In this document: piece after piece, positions 23,384 through 33,493 of the stretch
Layout: each line of letters begins with the position of its first letter
Position numbering within the stretch: the stretch's first letter is position 1
Origin: Bacillus sp. WMMC1349
GTDB lineage: Bacteria > Bacillota > Bacilli > Bacillales > Bacillaceae
DNA length: 64,000 nt
Reading direction: 5' to 3'
Assembly (NCBI RefSeq): GCF_013155385.1
Contig: NZ_JABJUQ010000007.1
Span: 2,524,001-2,588,000, forward strand
Notes under the pieces: generated by a model
What the model was told of the DNA's origin: nothing
Databases searched by the model: none
The model's input: the letters and a program-made list of their open reading frames with translations, nothing else
Translations under genes and position numbers: made by a program

Positions 23384-24616
23384 TTAGAAACATAACGGCA
23401 ACTCTTCTAAAGCTCTCATCAGAAAAGTCCCCTTCCATTTCATCACTTCCTTCTCACCTTTAAATCTAATATTGGGGAAACGCTGCAATAATGTAGAAAT
23501 AGCAATCTTTGCTTCCAAACGGGCAAGTTGTGCGCCAAGACAAAAGTGACTACCGTGACCAAAGGCGATATGACGATTGTTCTTTCTTTCAATATCAAAA
23601 TGATCAGCATTCGAGAATATCTTTTCATCACGATTAGCAGATGCTAATGAAATGATCACCAAGTCTTTTCTTTTTATTTCTTGCCCATGTAATATAAACG
23701 ATTCAGCTGCCCAACGCATAGTTGTTAATTCGACAGGACTATGAAATCGCAATGCTTCTTCTATGGCAGAATCAATTAAGTCTGGGTGTTGACGGAGCTT
23801 TTGTAATTGACCCGGGTGACAGAGAAGTGCAAAAGTCATATTGGTAATTAAGTTAACGGTTGTTTCATGCCCTGCAACGATAAGGAGCATAATTGTCGAG
23901 AATAACTCTTCTATGCTTAATTTTGTTCCTTCGCTTTCCGCTTGGATAAGTGAACTGATTAAATCTTCAGCAGGTTGATTCCTTTTTTTATGAACTAAAA
24001 ATTTCAGATACTCTGCAAATTCATCTATTTTTTCATTGTTTACTTCTAAGCTTTCTGGAGTGTTGGAAAAATCAATAATAGCCTGTGACCAAACCCTGAA
24101 CTTTTGTTGATCTTCAAGCGGAATACCAAGCATTTCACTGATCACAATAATCGGTAAAGGAAAAGCGAAATCATCTACAATGTTTATGGAATGTTTGTAC
24201 TCTACTTTATCTAATAAAGTATTAGCGATTTGTTGGATTCTATCTTCAAGCTGTAAAATGACGCGAGGAGTAAATGCTTTCTGGACAAGGGACCGCAAAC
24301 GGCTGTGATCAGGGGGATCTGAGTTCAACATATGTTTTGTTAAAGGTTCCTCATTTTCTAAAAAAACAGGACGTTTTTCATTTTCAGTTAACACATTTTC
24401 AACATTTTTCTTTAATCTTGCATCCTTTAATAGATATATTGCATCATCATATCTCGTGATAAGCCAACCGTCACCCAAATCTCCCAAAGATATCGGATAA
24501 ACAGGATAAGCTGAACGTAACTCTTTGTAAAAATTATAGGCTTCGTTTTTAAATTCTGTTGAAGACAATTGCATTTCTGACAATACACTGTAGCTCTTCA
24601 CACCTTTTAAAGTCAT
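23384..24616 (-). CDS. cytochrome P450 (CYP107-like)
   Basis: Soluble bacterial P450 of 410 residues. The oxygen-binding I-helix motif AGHETT, the ExxR motif in EEALRFHSP, and the heme loop FGHGSHFCLGAQLA with axial Cys359 are all present. No membrane anchor. RBS AAGGAGG. Substrate unknown; B. subtilis relatives hydroxylate fatty acids, steroids or antibiotic intermediates. There is no ferredoxin partner or biosynthetic cluster beside it. It is the first gene inside the tRNA-Arg island. Confidence 0.95.
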   Translation of the reverse strand: MTLKGVKSYSVLSEMQLSSTEFKNEAYNFYKELRSAYPVYPISLGDLGDGWLITRYDDAIYLLKDARLKKNVENVLTENEKRPVFLENEEPLTKHMLNSDPPDHSRLRSLVQKAFTPRVILQLEDRIQQIANTLLDKVEYKHSINIVDDFAFPLPIIVISEMLGIPLEDQQKFRVWSQAIIDFSNTPESLEVNNEKIDEFAEYLKFLVHKKRNQPAEDLISSLIQAESEGTKLSIEELFSTIMLLIVAGHETTVNLITNMTFALLCHPGQLQKLRQHPDLIDSAIEEALRFHSPVELTTMRWAAESFILHGQEIKRKDLVIISLASANRDEKIFSNADHFDIERKNNRHIAFGHGSHFCLGAQLARLEAKIAISTLLQRFPNIRFKGEKEVMKWKGTFLMRALEELPLCF

Positions 24617-24822
24617 AAACCAACCTCCTTCTCAACCTCAACATGGATATTGTCAATTAAACCCCACATTAACATTATAAACCATAACAAAGTGATTTAG
24701 GAAGATATGAAAAACACTTTTTGAAAATCGGAAAACCCGAAAATTATTCACATTAATTATCAGTATATTTATAATAGAATTGTAAAATAATTTATGACCC
24801 ATTTTCAAAAGGAGAACATTAA

Positions 24823-25182
24823 ATGGTAAAAGAAAAATTACATTCATATTGCTTGAACCTACTTGGAACAACACATGATTATCAAGAAGATTGGCAAGCG
24901 GATCGTTATCTAGTCGGCGGAAAGATGTTTGCATTAATAGGTACAGATTCTAAAAAAAAGCCGATCATAACTTTAAAATGCGAACCGAACTATGCCAAAG
25001 AATTGAGAGAGAATGATGAAGGAATTATTCCTGGCTACTATATGAATAAAACACACTGGAACTCTATTTACTTTGACTCGAATTTATCTAATGAATTATT
25101 AGAGCATCTTATTTTACATTCATATAACTTAGTATTTGAAAAATTAACAAAAAAAGTCCAAAAACAAATAATGTCGAAGTAG
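24823..25182 (+). CDS. MmcQ/YjbR family (DUF419-type) protein
   Basis: 119 residues. The family pattern is visible: F-A-L at MFALIGTD near 40, then HWNSIYFDSNLSNELLEHLILHSYNLVFEKL at the C-terminus, the DNA-binding CyaY-like fold of MmcQ/YjbR proteins. Cytoplasmic; molecular role not established. RBS AAAAGGAG. Stand-alone gene. Confidence 0.85.
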   Translation: MVKEKLHSYCLNLLGTTHDYQEDWQADRYLVGGKMFALIGTDSKKKPIITLKCEPNYAKELRENDEGIIPGYYMNKTHWNSIYFDSNLSNELLEHLILHSYNLVFEKLTKKVQKQIMSK

Positions 25183-25380
25183 TTATGAAGCTATAATAAA
25201 ATATGAACCAACCCGCTTTAAATAATGAGAGTGCCTGCCCTGTAGATACTCCCACCTTAACTGTTGTCGGCTTTGCTGTTCAATGATTTAAATCGTCATT
25301 CACTAATTTGTTAAGATTCCGAAACTATCAACCTAATTGATCCGTAAAATAACTAATACCTAAGCTGGAGGTTTAAAATC

Positions 25381-25566
25381 ATGTATGAATATAAATTTGT
25401 AAAAGTTGAACTTAGTAAATTGAACCGTAAACCCAAAGAAAATTACCAAGATATCATCACTAACCATGCGAAAGAGGGATGGCGATTGGTTCAAATATTC
25501 GCTCCAGCAACTTCTGGATATGGTGCTGCTTCACATTTTGAAATTATTTTTGAAAGACCTTTTTGA
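25381..25566 (+). CDS. DUF4177 family small protein
   Basis: 61 residues matching the DUF4177 pattern: [10 protein letters not shown] at the start, [14 protein letters not shown] in the middle and FEIIFERPF at the end. RBS CTGGAGG ten bases upstream. Function unknown; such proteins are common next to mobile-element genes. Confidence 0.8.
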   Translation: MYEYKFVKVELSKLNRKPKENYQDIITNHAKEGWRLVQIFAPATSGYGAASHFEIIFERPF

Positions 25567-25609
25567 ACTTCCCACTGTCAAGTAGCCAGTAGAAATAACG
25601 AAAAGCATT

Positions 25610-25653
25610 AAACGGTTTTATTCCTGTAATAGGTCTGAAACCGTTTCGTTTTT
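25610..25653 (+). terminator. terminator of the DUF4177 gene
   Basis: Stem AAACGGTTT/AAACCGTTT followed by CGTTTTTC, about 45 bases downstream of the stop. Confidence 0.8.
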
Positions 25654-26029
25654 CTTGTAGACGATGTAGTATACATGCTTCTTAAAGACCTCGCAAGGTT
25701 ACATCTCTGTGTCTCCGTTGTCAACTGGTGTGTGTTCTAAATTTTTCAATCCTTTCTTATATGTGGCTGAGGTGGTATGAAAGCTTTTCGTTTAGAGGGT
25801 GTGCATTTGCCGCTGTAGGTTCAAAGTTCTTTATTTTCTCTAATGACATGCCATTGGACTTAGATGTAGTATTCAACGAAGGTGGCTCTTATAAAATCGT
25901 ACACCGGACACTGCAATCCCCATATATTTGAAAAAACCAATGGAAACTACAGTTCTCACTAATCAATCATATCGATCTCACCAGATCTCATTCATATCTA
26001 TACCATAATCCCAAAGATACAATCTTCAA
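25654..26029. other. intergenic, possible gene remnant
   Basis: About 375 bases. A plus-strand open frame at 25728-25931 has no RBS or recognisable domain, and I do not count it as a gene. No repeat or RNA structure stands out. Confidence 0.35.
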
Positions 26030-26299
26030 TTATGGCATCGAACTTGTAATGAATTGAATAACGATAGTAACAAGAACTAAAAATATCATGAAACAACTTG
26101 AATACATTAACAGTTTGCCTACTAATTCTTCTTTACTTATTAATTTAGAGCAGATAAAACCTAAAATAATAGAAACCAGCCAAATGAGTATCCCTATTGT
26201 AGAAAATAAGTAAGCTGAATTTTTTACCCATAAAAATAAAATTACAGAATGAAATAGCATGATAAATAAATTGATATATTTCAAAATGACACGCCCCAC
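26030..26299 (-). CDS. small membrane protein
   Basis: 89 residues with three hydrophobic helices (about 8-27, 30-52, 64-85). GTG start, or a TTG five codons later; the RBS is weak. No family recognised. In this island such small membrane proteins are often bacteriocin or toxin immunity factors, but nothing here proves that. Confidence 0.5.
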   Translation of the reverse strand: MGRVILKYINLFIMLFHSVILFLWVKNSAYLFSTIGILIWLVSIILGFICSKLISKEELVGKLLMYSSCFMIFLVLVTIVIQFITSSMP

Positions 26300-26490
26300 A
26301 AACTTATTAACTTCGATTAGGAACCATTGCTTGCTTCCTTTTTTTACATGTAATTGTTATCATTTCATCTCAGATCTTTTTATCTGTATCACTTTAAATA
26401 GCAACAAACTCATGTGGATAAAAAGCTTTTTGAAGATAAGATTCAAACAGGTTTTTCTAATCATAATTTAACAAGATAAGGTGATATACA

Positions 26491-27007
26491 ATGTATTATT
26501 CTATAGATATTTTAAATAAAAGTAAAATAAATTACGACTGGAAAACAATATATATAGGTTTAGAGATTGGTATAATTGAGAATAGTGAGGTAACTAATTA
26601 TGCTGTTGAATTTTTATCTATTCATCAAGAATGTGATAATCCGTTAGTAATAGATCTTGCATGTGGACATCATGATGATATTGAGTATCAGACAACACTT
26701 AAGAATATATTAAAAGACTTATATGGTGAAAGCGTATTAATTGACTCTAGTAATTGGAAATACGAAAAAAGAAAATGGAGAATTGCTATTCTAGTCCATT
26801 TAAAAGAAATGCACCAAAATGAACCTAAAGAATTATTAAATAGAATTGCTATGGTTTATGCTGACTTTGGTTACCAAAGATATGGAAAGGTTTATTCATT
26901 ATATGCCTCCTAAAGATGGCTATAACTCATTGCTGTACTCTAAAGAAGAGAATATAGATAGACTACTTCGCTTTTTTAATGAGTTTCTAAATGATGAACA
27001 ACGATAA
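26491..27007 (+). pseudogene. DUF2247 family (immunity-like) gene with a 3' frameshift
   Basis: The first 130 or so residues (KINYDWKTIYIGLEIG, AMVYADFGY) match DUF2247, a family found next to LXG toxins. The frame then ends early at 26913, while the expected C-terminus (MERFIHYMPPKDGYN...FLNDEQR) continues in another frame to 27007. The shift lies near 26870-26885. Either a real mutation or a sequence error. RBS GGTGAT precedes the ATG. Confidence 0.7.
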
Positions 27008-27033
27008 TTTGACACTATCGTTTACTGTTTTTT
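27000..27033 (+). terminator. terminator after the DUF2247 gene
   Basis: AACGATA...TATCGTT hairpin followed by six T, overlapping the restored end of the DUF2247 reading frame, which supports that frame being the original one. Confidence 0.7.
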
Positions 27034-27463
27034 CCTTTATCAATTTTAATGCTGGTATTTTGCTGACTTTCAACTAAATAAATGAGAAGTTTAACTGTGT
27101 CAAAAAAACTCACATGATCGACTATCTTATCAAAAAAGCTTCAGATTAACTGATTGAATATATTGTTACACATTTATGGTGAAAAAGTAAAAGATAGATG
27201 AACAGGAATGAAATACCTGAATTACCTATCCCTTTCCTGTCCGCCAATTACCTCATATACCTTAAACAACACAACCGTTAGTTTCAACAACTTTCTTGAA
27301 ATTTGGATCCGTAATTGTTTAAAAAACTTCTAATCAATAAGAAATTTCCTTCATTATCAATCAACATAAAACATCTTTTAATATATGGAGTTCTCCCAAA
27401 ACTATCAAATATAAAAAAATATTTAAGAAGTACGAACTAATAATTTCTTACATTCCTGCATTA
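27034..27463. other. intergenic, no gene seen
   Basis: About 430 AT-rich bases without a coding signal. Confidence 0.35.
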
Positions 27464-28279
27464 TTACTTCTTCCATAACTCTTCTGTCTTAATCACTCTA
27501 TAATCTTTATTCTGAACCGTATATCTCATGGTAGGATTATTGGGATACGAAGCATTTCCACTGAAGCTCGTAATTTCTACGTTTTTATCATTTTTAATAA
27601 ATTGTTCATAGCTTCCACCAGCCCCACCGATATTTGTAAAGTGTAATGTTATTGTATCATTGGAAGTTCCTTCCTTGACTAAACTCCACAAATCTCTTCG
27701 ATAATTTTCCCATACAATTTCTTTTGAAACTTCATTATCAGAATTCTTAAAAGTGTTCTCCCAAAAGTTAATTGCTTCCTCCATGCTTCCCCATGCATTT
27801 TGTTGAAAAGTAAATTCAATAAGCTGTCCATCCGGTACCGTACCATCAGCTAAGTATTTGTTGTAAGCCTCACCTTCAACAGTTATGCCTTCAAGACTGC
27901 TGCCCTTTTCTTTTAACAACAAGGCATGTTTCTTGCCTTCATTATTTTTTATCGTCACAACAATATACCCATTGCGATCTTTATCTTCAGCGATCACATA
28001 AGAGAAATGATACACGTAATTCACTACTAATTGTCCTCTTTTAAAGTACCATGTGCTACTTACCCCATCCTCTTTCCCTGTTCCCGTCCAAACACCCTTG
28101 ACGTACTCACTCGCCTTTGACAATGTTGAACTTTCGGATTGTGATATCATTTCTCTCTCCTTTTCCATTTTTTGTTTGGTGCTTTCTGTGGAAGTTTTGG
28201 CAGATTCATCAGTCGTATTTCCGCATCCAGAAAGGACTGCCGCAAAAAGAAATACTAAACCAACTATCATATTTTTCAT
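27464..28279 (-). CDS. lipoprotein of unknown function
   Basis: 271 residues with a lipoprotein signal: hydrophobic 5-17, lipobox LSGC with the acylated Cys19. A charged Ser/Thr/Glu linker runs to about 58, then a beta-rich extracellular domain (GVWTGTGKEDG...WYFKRGQLVVNY). The pattern 'G-W-x-G' with strand repeats resembles lipocalin-like YusW or similar folds, but I cannot name the family. Anchored outside the membrane. No operon partner. Confidence 0.8.
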   Translation of the reverse strand: MKNMIVGLVFLFAAVLSGCGNTTDESAKTSTESTKQKMEKEREMISQSESSTLSKASEYVKGVWTGTGKEDGVSSTWYFKRGQLVVNYVYHFSYVIAEDKDRNGYIVVTIKNNEGKKHALLLKEKGSSLEGITVEGEAYNKYLADGTVPDGQLIEFTFQQNAWGSMEEAINFWENTFKNSDNEVSKEIVWENYRRDLWSLVKEGTSNDTITLHFTNIGGAGGSYEQFIKNDKNVEITSFSGNASYPNNPTMRYTVQNKDYRVIKTEELWKK

Positions 28280-28899
28280 TTTTATTAACTCCCTTTGCTG
28301 TATCTTTTAATGATTTGATCTATCAACTAATATTATATATCATGTTTTATACAATGTTTACCTAATCGTATAGTATTTAAAGAGCAGGTTGTCGGTTATG
28401 GGCCTATTTTTTCAAAACGCTAATCTATCTTAAATCATAACAATTTCGCTCCATTCGGGCATCTACATATGTAGTATTTGGATGAAGACTTGTTTAATCT
28501 TTTTCTAAACGTTTTTTCTTAAAAAAATTCATTAGTGTTCCATATTGAGATGTTTTTCGCGGGGAGCTCTCTTCTGACATCACTACTTGTATACTTGGAA
28601 AAGGAGCAAAGGCTTATATGGTACAGTAAAACACAAGAATGCGAGCTGTCACTGTGTAGAATATGTTTGGGTGTTAAATATCAGAGCGAACAAGTGGTCA
28701 AAATGAAACACATTATCAGGATAGATTCTCTACGTTCAAAATCGATTGATCTAGCACATTAAATAACTATTTATTTACCATTATTTAGAAGCGATCACAA
28801 CGAAGAACGAATGGTAACTATAGCTAATGCACAAATAAAAAATTTCTAAAGATGAAAAGAGCGGAGCATTGAAAATAACCTATTATGCTATACTAACCA
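28280..28899. other. intergenic, no convincing gene
   Basis: About 620 bases. A 75-codon open frame at 28535-28762 has no RBS and no recognisable domain, and I do not call it. Confidence 0.35.
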
Positions 28900-29011
28900 T
28901 ATGGAAATCAAAATGCGAGACTCCTGCAAGGAACGAGCTTCGAGGAGGCTCGGGAAATTGAGAAAATTCCCTCGATTTTCATTCATGTACACTACTACTT
29001 TCAGAACACCT
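28900..29011 (+). repeat. dispersed repeat, copy 2 (degenerate)
   Basis: Shares GCGAGACTCCTGC, the A/T-rich end AAAATTCCCTCGATTTTCAT and ACACTACTACTTTCAG with copy 1 at 17476-17612, in the same orientation. Its centre differs, carrying CGAGGAGGCTCGGG. Confidence 0.6.
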
Positions 29012-29057
29012 CTATCGTATGAGCATTTTGTTTACAGAGAAATAAAAATCTTGTAAA

Positions 29058-29576
29058 GTGAGGGATGCACTTGACCAGTTTTGTTCAAAATACTGTGAAG
29101 GGCTTAAAGAGTATAATAGATCGAAATGGGGCAATCAAGTGTCTTAGGGCTAGGGGAAAATTACAGAAAACCTTATTATATTCTCAGATAACGGAGCCTC
29201 CCAAAGTGACATACAAGCTTTTGAATCGCAACATCATATATCTTATATCAGTTTTTTAACTCTACATAATGGAGCCAGAATTTTCGATTTTCTTATAGAT
29301 GGAGAAAATATTGGTGGAGGACTCCATTTATTCAACCTAAAAGAAATTGACAATCAGCTAAAAGATGTCGAATTTTATAAAGATTTCAACGGGATTCCAA
29401 TTGGACATTTATTGGAAGAGTGCTACTTAATGATCGATAGGGACAGACTCAATGCTGGAGATCCCAACTACCTGTATTTACTTGAGGACGGCCTAGAGTA
29501 TGAGCCACTAAATTTGAATTTTGAGATATTTTTAGATCGGTATATTATGTGTCATGGGGAGCCATTTTGGGATTGA
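29058..29576 (+). pseudogene. SUKH (SMI1/KNR4) family immunity pseudogene
   Basis: The main frame from about 29185 encodes [33 protein letters not shown] and a final [15 protein letters not shown], the typical SUKH fold pattern. The N-terminal part (VRDALDQFCSKYCEGL...) is in another frame and ends at a stop, so at least one frameshift breaks the gene. SUKH proteins neutralise polymorphic nuclease toxins. Confidence 0.7.
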
Positions 29577-29897
29577 AAATACTACACAGCTGAAAATTAT
29601 TATCGGACATGATTTAGGCAGCGACTTTAGCGAACTGAACCTTAAATTAAACGATTTTCAAGGAAATTTTCCACCAATATGAAAGTTTCTTCAGCTGGAC
29701 TGAACGTTGCAGACAGCTTTATTAAGTTTTGCCATTCAACATTATATCAGCGTTCCAACGAAAATCCGCTAGTTGCAGCCAGAAACTGCAATCCAATCTC
29801 TTGTGCCAGTTAACCATCAAAAACTTTGATTCAAAACTAGTTTATGTTTTAAAAAACCTTGAAAGGCTATAAAGCCAATCAAGACCTCTAAACTTTT
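29577..29897. other. intergenic, degraded
   Basis: About 320 bases with short broken plus-strand frames only; probably a further decayed gene, not identifiable. Confidence 0.35.
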
Positions 29898-30353
29898 TCA
29901 AATGGCTAGTAAAATATTCACACCTATATTATTCACTAATAATTCGGATAGTGATGGTGCAATTTTTACTGCCTCTTTAATATCCAAATCTCCGAACCTG
30001 TTATAGTATATCCCAAAACCATCTTTACCCTGTAGATAGATTAATGCACCACCTCCTTCGTCATCACCAATTGCGAGGGAATTCGGAAGATATTTCTGCA
30101 CTTCATAAGCTTCATTCATTTCTATGCACCCAGCTGCTCCCCAAATACGAATATACATTTGTTCACTAACATTAAATTCAATCTCTGAAGCTAACTGAAT
30201 GATTTCTATATATTCTATAGGTACATCTATTGCTGAAAAATCTTGGAGAGCATTAATTTCTTCTTCTCTCGAAGGAGATTGTCTGGCCTCAATTGTGTAC
30301 ACACTACTGATTTTATTTAGTATATTTATTAATATCAATCCTTTCACCAACAT
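29898..30353 (-). CDS. SUKH-like immunity protein
   Basis: 151 residues. YLPNSLAIGDDEGGGALIYL, then GFGIYYNRFGDLDIKEAVKIAPSLSELL is the C-terminal pattern of the SUKH/SMI1-KNR4 superfamily. Cytoplasmic. No toxin gene adjoins, so it is another orphan immunity gene. The N-terminal start is uncertain; a TTG/GTG start or the later in-frame positions are possible. Confidence 0.7.
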   Translation of the reverse strand: MLVKGLILINILNKISSVYTIEARQSPSREEEINALQDFSAIDVPIEYIEIIQLASEIEFNVSEQMYIRIWGAAGCIEMNEAYEVQKYLPNSLAIGDDEGGGALIYLQGKDGFGIYYNRFGDLDIKEAVKIAPSLSELLVNNIGVNILLAI

Positions 30354-30549
30354 CGAATAATTGAGAACATCTTATATCGACAGTTTAAAGCTACTAAACC
30401 AAACAAGTTGTAGGTGTTGGGCGATGAAAATGGCTTTACAACGCTAGAAGGAGTGTTAAAAAAGTGAGTATAATAGACGATTTTGATCATGATTATATTG
30501 AATCTAGTAGATATCGGTAAAATATGTAATTAAAAGTTCTTCTCTCTCT

Positions 30550-31053
30550 TTATCGGTCATGAGATTTAGGAAAAATGCATTCCAATAAAAGAAAACATAA
30601 AGTTAATCCTAATGATAATATAAAGTTGTCACTACTTCCAATAGAACACATAATGCCAACTATATAAATAAATAAAAACTTAAATACAGAGGCAAATATA
30701 AATTTGAAAAAGTTGTCTCCTATTAGGTGTCTCCCAACAGCCACAAAAATGTTATCAATAGTAAAAGCATAAACAACCATACATACACTCATCATCACAA
30801 TCTGATTTAATCCTATTTTTAAATCAAAGAAGCTTCCAAGCACATTTGCTGATCCTGTTGCAAATAAGATGATCCCCATGATGATTGCAGTTGGAATTAG
30901 TGATAAAACCAAAGCTGCTATTATTGTAGATAATAAAAATTTTTCATTTGTATTTTTTTCTTCAGCTTCTTTCCTTTCTCCTCTGTATATAAAAATAAAA
31001 AAGACGACGAGAAACAAAGCATAAATTGCTAACGTCATAACAGGTAGATTCAA
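30550..31053 (-). CDS. multi-pass membrane protein of unknown function
   Basis: 167 residues with about five hydrophobic segments (7-24, 42-66, 80-100, 118-138, 143-160) and a short charged loop KNTNEKF. No catalytic motif. It lies among immunity genes, so membrane immunity is possible, but no toxin partner is visible. RBS GGGAGAG precedes the ATG. Confidence 0.65.
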   Translation of the reverse strand: MNLPVMTLAIYALFLVVFFIFIYRGERKEAEEKNTNEKFLLSTIIAALVLSLIPTAIIMGIILFATGSANVLGSFFDLKIGLNQIVMMSVCMVVYAFTIDNIFVAVGRHLIGDNFFKFIFASVFKFLFIYIVGIMCSIGSSDNFILSLGLTLCFLLLECIFPKSHDR

Positions 31054-31269
31054 TATACATCTCTCCCATTACCTATTAAAATATAATAAGCTGTCCGTAA
31101 ACAAAATTGGTGTTAATTCAATTACTATAAGAAATTCCAAAAAAGAAAACATATAAATCTAGACACTGGTTTATTTTGTGAATGTTTTATTTCATTACTT
31201 CTCTTGTTTAGAGGCTGCATCATAAACAATCCGTTTTAAATCTCTCCATATTTAGGTAAAGGTTTTTGA

Positions 31270-31965
31270 TTATTCATAGTAATAAGACTTAGTCCACTCA
31301 TATTCCTTACCGTTGTCGGTACACCATTTAACAAATCCATTAGATGATTCATTTTTAAATCCTATCCAATCATTCAATAAATTCTTATAATATGTTAGGT
31401 CATCGTATATACCCTTTTTATACTGCTCATTCACCATTCTATTATTAAGACTTTCAATTTTATCAATGAAATCCTTATCCTCTTCTATATCACCTAGATA
31501 TAAATCTTCTGAAATATGATGAAAGGAATACCAAAGATAATAGAAATATAAATCAATCAGCTCTAATATGGCTTTTTGTTCGCTATTTCCACCTTTTTCA
31601 ATTGCCAATTTTAAGTAATCTGCTTTTTGCTCAGTATTTAAAAAAAGACCGTACCATCTATATGGTCTTGAATCATTATGGTTTGAAATCATCCAATCAT
31701 CTAGTAGAGGTTTCAATATTTTCTCCTCTAACGGGTGTACAAGAACATGATGTATATTTTCAGAGATTTCAAATAGACCGAAAAGCCAAGATCCAAATTG
31801 TTGCTGTTCTTCTGTATTCCATTTATTTACTTCTTCGATAAATGAATTTAATGATTTAAAAGATTCTTTACGCAGTCCTTTTTCTTTTAATAGACAAAAA
31901 TTTTTAAATAACGGATACTCATTTAAGCGTTCACTTTCAATTATATTTATTAACACATTTTTCAA
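31270..31965 (-). CDS. Trp/Tyr-rich cytoplasmic protein, immunity-like
   Basis: 231 residues, acidic, helical, rich in W, Y, L (DLYFYYLWYSFHHISEDLYLG, CTDNGKEYEWTKSYYYE). No signal or membrane segment. The family is unknown to me; length, composition and context fit immunity proteins for contact toxins. RBS GGAGAA. Convergent or divergent neighbours are not in an operon with it. Confidence 0.6.
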   Translation of the reverse strand: MKNVLINIIESERLNEYPLFKNFCLLKEKGLRKESFKSLNSFIEEVNKWNTEEQQQFGSWLFGLFEISENIHHVLVHPLEEKILKPLLDDWMISNHNDSRPYRWYGLFLNTEQKADYLKLAIEKGGNSEQKAILELIDLYFYYLWYSFHHISEDLYLGDIEEDKDFIDKIESLNNRMVNEQYKKGIYDDLTYYKNLLNDWIGFKNESSNGFVKWCTDNGKEYEWTKSYYYE

Positions 31966-32554
31966 AATTCTCCACCCTCTTATCTTCCTTGAATCTTAAT
32001 CGTAAACACCTTGTCATGTTCAGCCTTAAAAGAGGAACTTTGTTATAAGTATATTTTTTTCGCCCGGTGTATTGAATTTTTAAATGTTGCTATTAATGCG
32101 ATGATTCGAAAAGCATACTTTATTGTATCAATCCAATTTGCAATCAATGTTAAATAAAAATTGATATCGTTCCCCATCCCTAGAAGTAAAACAGCAAACC
32201 ATTACTCCCTAGAACTCTGTTTTCCTTATAATAACATAAAAAAACAAAGCAATCTCTTACACTCGATCTTTTTGAAACCTTTCCATTACTTATCATATAG
32301 ATCATCTCTAAAACTGTCTTTTCTTTTAATGAACATTTTAACATCAAATTCATGTGTTTCTCTCTTTACCAGAATTGCGTTCTTGATACAGCCGAAATAC
32401 GAATATTTTCTCATTCCTTATATTCAAGGCCATCATCAGAAAAAATAACAGTTCTATACGACTATTCCAGTTTCTTTACTTCTTTCTTGTGATCAATCTG
32501 TATATTCCTTATTTGGAGTCTGATAAAGATTTCCTTGAAGGATAAAGAAGATTT
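31966..32554. other. intergenic, no gene seen
   Basis: About 590 AT-rich bases. A 95-codon open frame at 32161-32448 has no RBS and a composition unlike a protein; not called. Confidence 0.35.
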
Positions 32555-32782
32555 ACAGAAGCTAAGCTGAACAATGCACTAAACGCCTATAAAACGACGA
32601 AAGGCATGCAAGTCCTGAAAATGACGGAAATGGACACTTACGACCTTTACGCTTCAAACTACTTTAGGGAAACCTTCACAGGTAAAGATATGTTTAGTGA
32701 GAAAGTCTCAGCGAAAAAACAAACCCTCAATTTTATTGATGCTACATTAAGTGTGCTCGGAGCAAAACAGCAGCCAGGATAA
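32555..32782 (+). pseudogene. LXG toxin body fragment (pre-toxin region)
   Basis: 75 codons encode LNNALNAYKTTKGMQVLKM and NYFRETFTGKDMFSEKVS, ending in a stop. This is the conserved stretch between the LXG body and the toxin tail in Bacillus LXG proteins. Both the N-terminal part and the toxin tail are missing. The plus-strand orientation is the same as the orphan toxin tail at 33157. Confidence 0.6.
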
Positions 32783-33156
32783 AAACTGTAGCCAAACCAA
32801 GTCAGAGCAGGATCCATCTCATCTGATGTGAGTCTGTAATCGGGGGATAGCGTGATGTCAATCGGCATGTTTTTCGTCATCTTCTTCGTTAATTTTTTAT
32901 AAAACCGTAGCAATTCGTTCGCTTACGCTCACTCTTGCAGATGTTATTAATCGTGATATATATCTTTTAATAAAGAATATCCGCGCGAATGTATATGAGC
33001 GCTATTATTTAATGAGTATAGATAATGAATATAGTAAATGAGTATAGTTCGTCTATCGTTTGAGTAAGGGACGGGTTCACCTCATAAACCCCTGGATTCA
33101 TTTTCAAATTCATTCGGTATCGGAAGTAGCACGTACAAGTTCGATAATTGCCCTCT
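32783..33156. other. junction region with a mobile-element gene remnant
   Basis: About 370 bases. On the minus strand 32800-32890 encodes MTKNMPIDITLSPDYRLTSDEM without a proper end; it resembles a small conserved gene of conjugative elements or plasmids that I cannot name. The remainder holds no gene. Confidence 0.35.
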
Positions 33157-33474
33157 TTCTTTACTCCTTCTTTCACTAAAGCGGGAGAACAATATTTAAA
33201 CAAAAAATTAAAAGGTAATGGTCATAAAATACATAAAGCAAAATATGGAAAAAGAGTTGTTGATGTGTATGTTATAAAAACAAATTGGGCACATGAATCC
33301 AAAGTAAGTTATGCAACAAAAACAAAATTCATAAAAAAACAAATAGATAAAGATGTTTGGCTAAAGAGAGTTGACGGCGTTGAATGGCACTTTTTTAAAA
33401 GCGCTAAAACCGGTAAAATAGGAGCAAGTAAACCAATTCTAAATTATTTGAAAAAGAATAAAATACATAAATAA
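33157..33474 (+). pseudogene. orphan LXG-type toxin tail
   Basis: About 105 residues, basic, no start codon of its own with an RBS. Segments FTKAGEQYLNKKLKGNGHKI, TKFIKKQIDKDVWLKRVDGV and EWHFFKSAKTGKIGASKPIL resemble the C-terminal toxin domain of Bacillus LXG/polymorphic toxins. It lacks the secretion N-terminus and is followed 19 bases later by a gene in the immunity position. Likely a displaced tail that could recombine with a full-length toxin gene. Confidence 0.6.
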
Positions 33475-33493
33475 CTTCCTAGGAGGTAAGTAA

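Noticed and set aside
25728-25931. 67-codon plus-strand frame
   Set aside because: No RBS and no recognisable domain; may be a gene remnant but I cannot support it as a gene.
28535-28762. 75-codon plus-strand frame
   Set aside because: No RBS and a composition unlike a real protein; lies in a degraded stretch.
32161-32448. 95-codon plus-strand frame
   Set aside because: No RBS, AT-rich chance frame with no domain.
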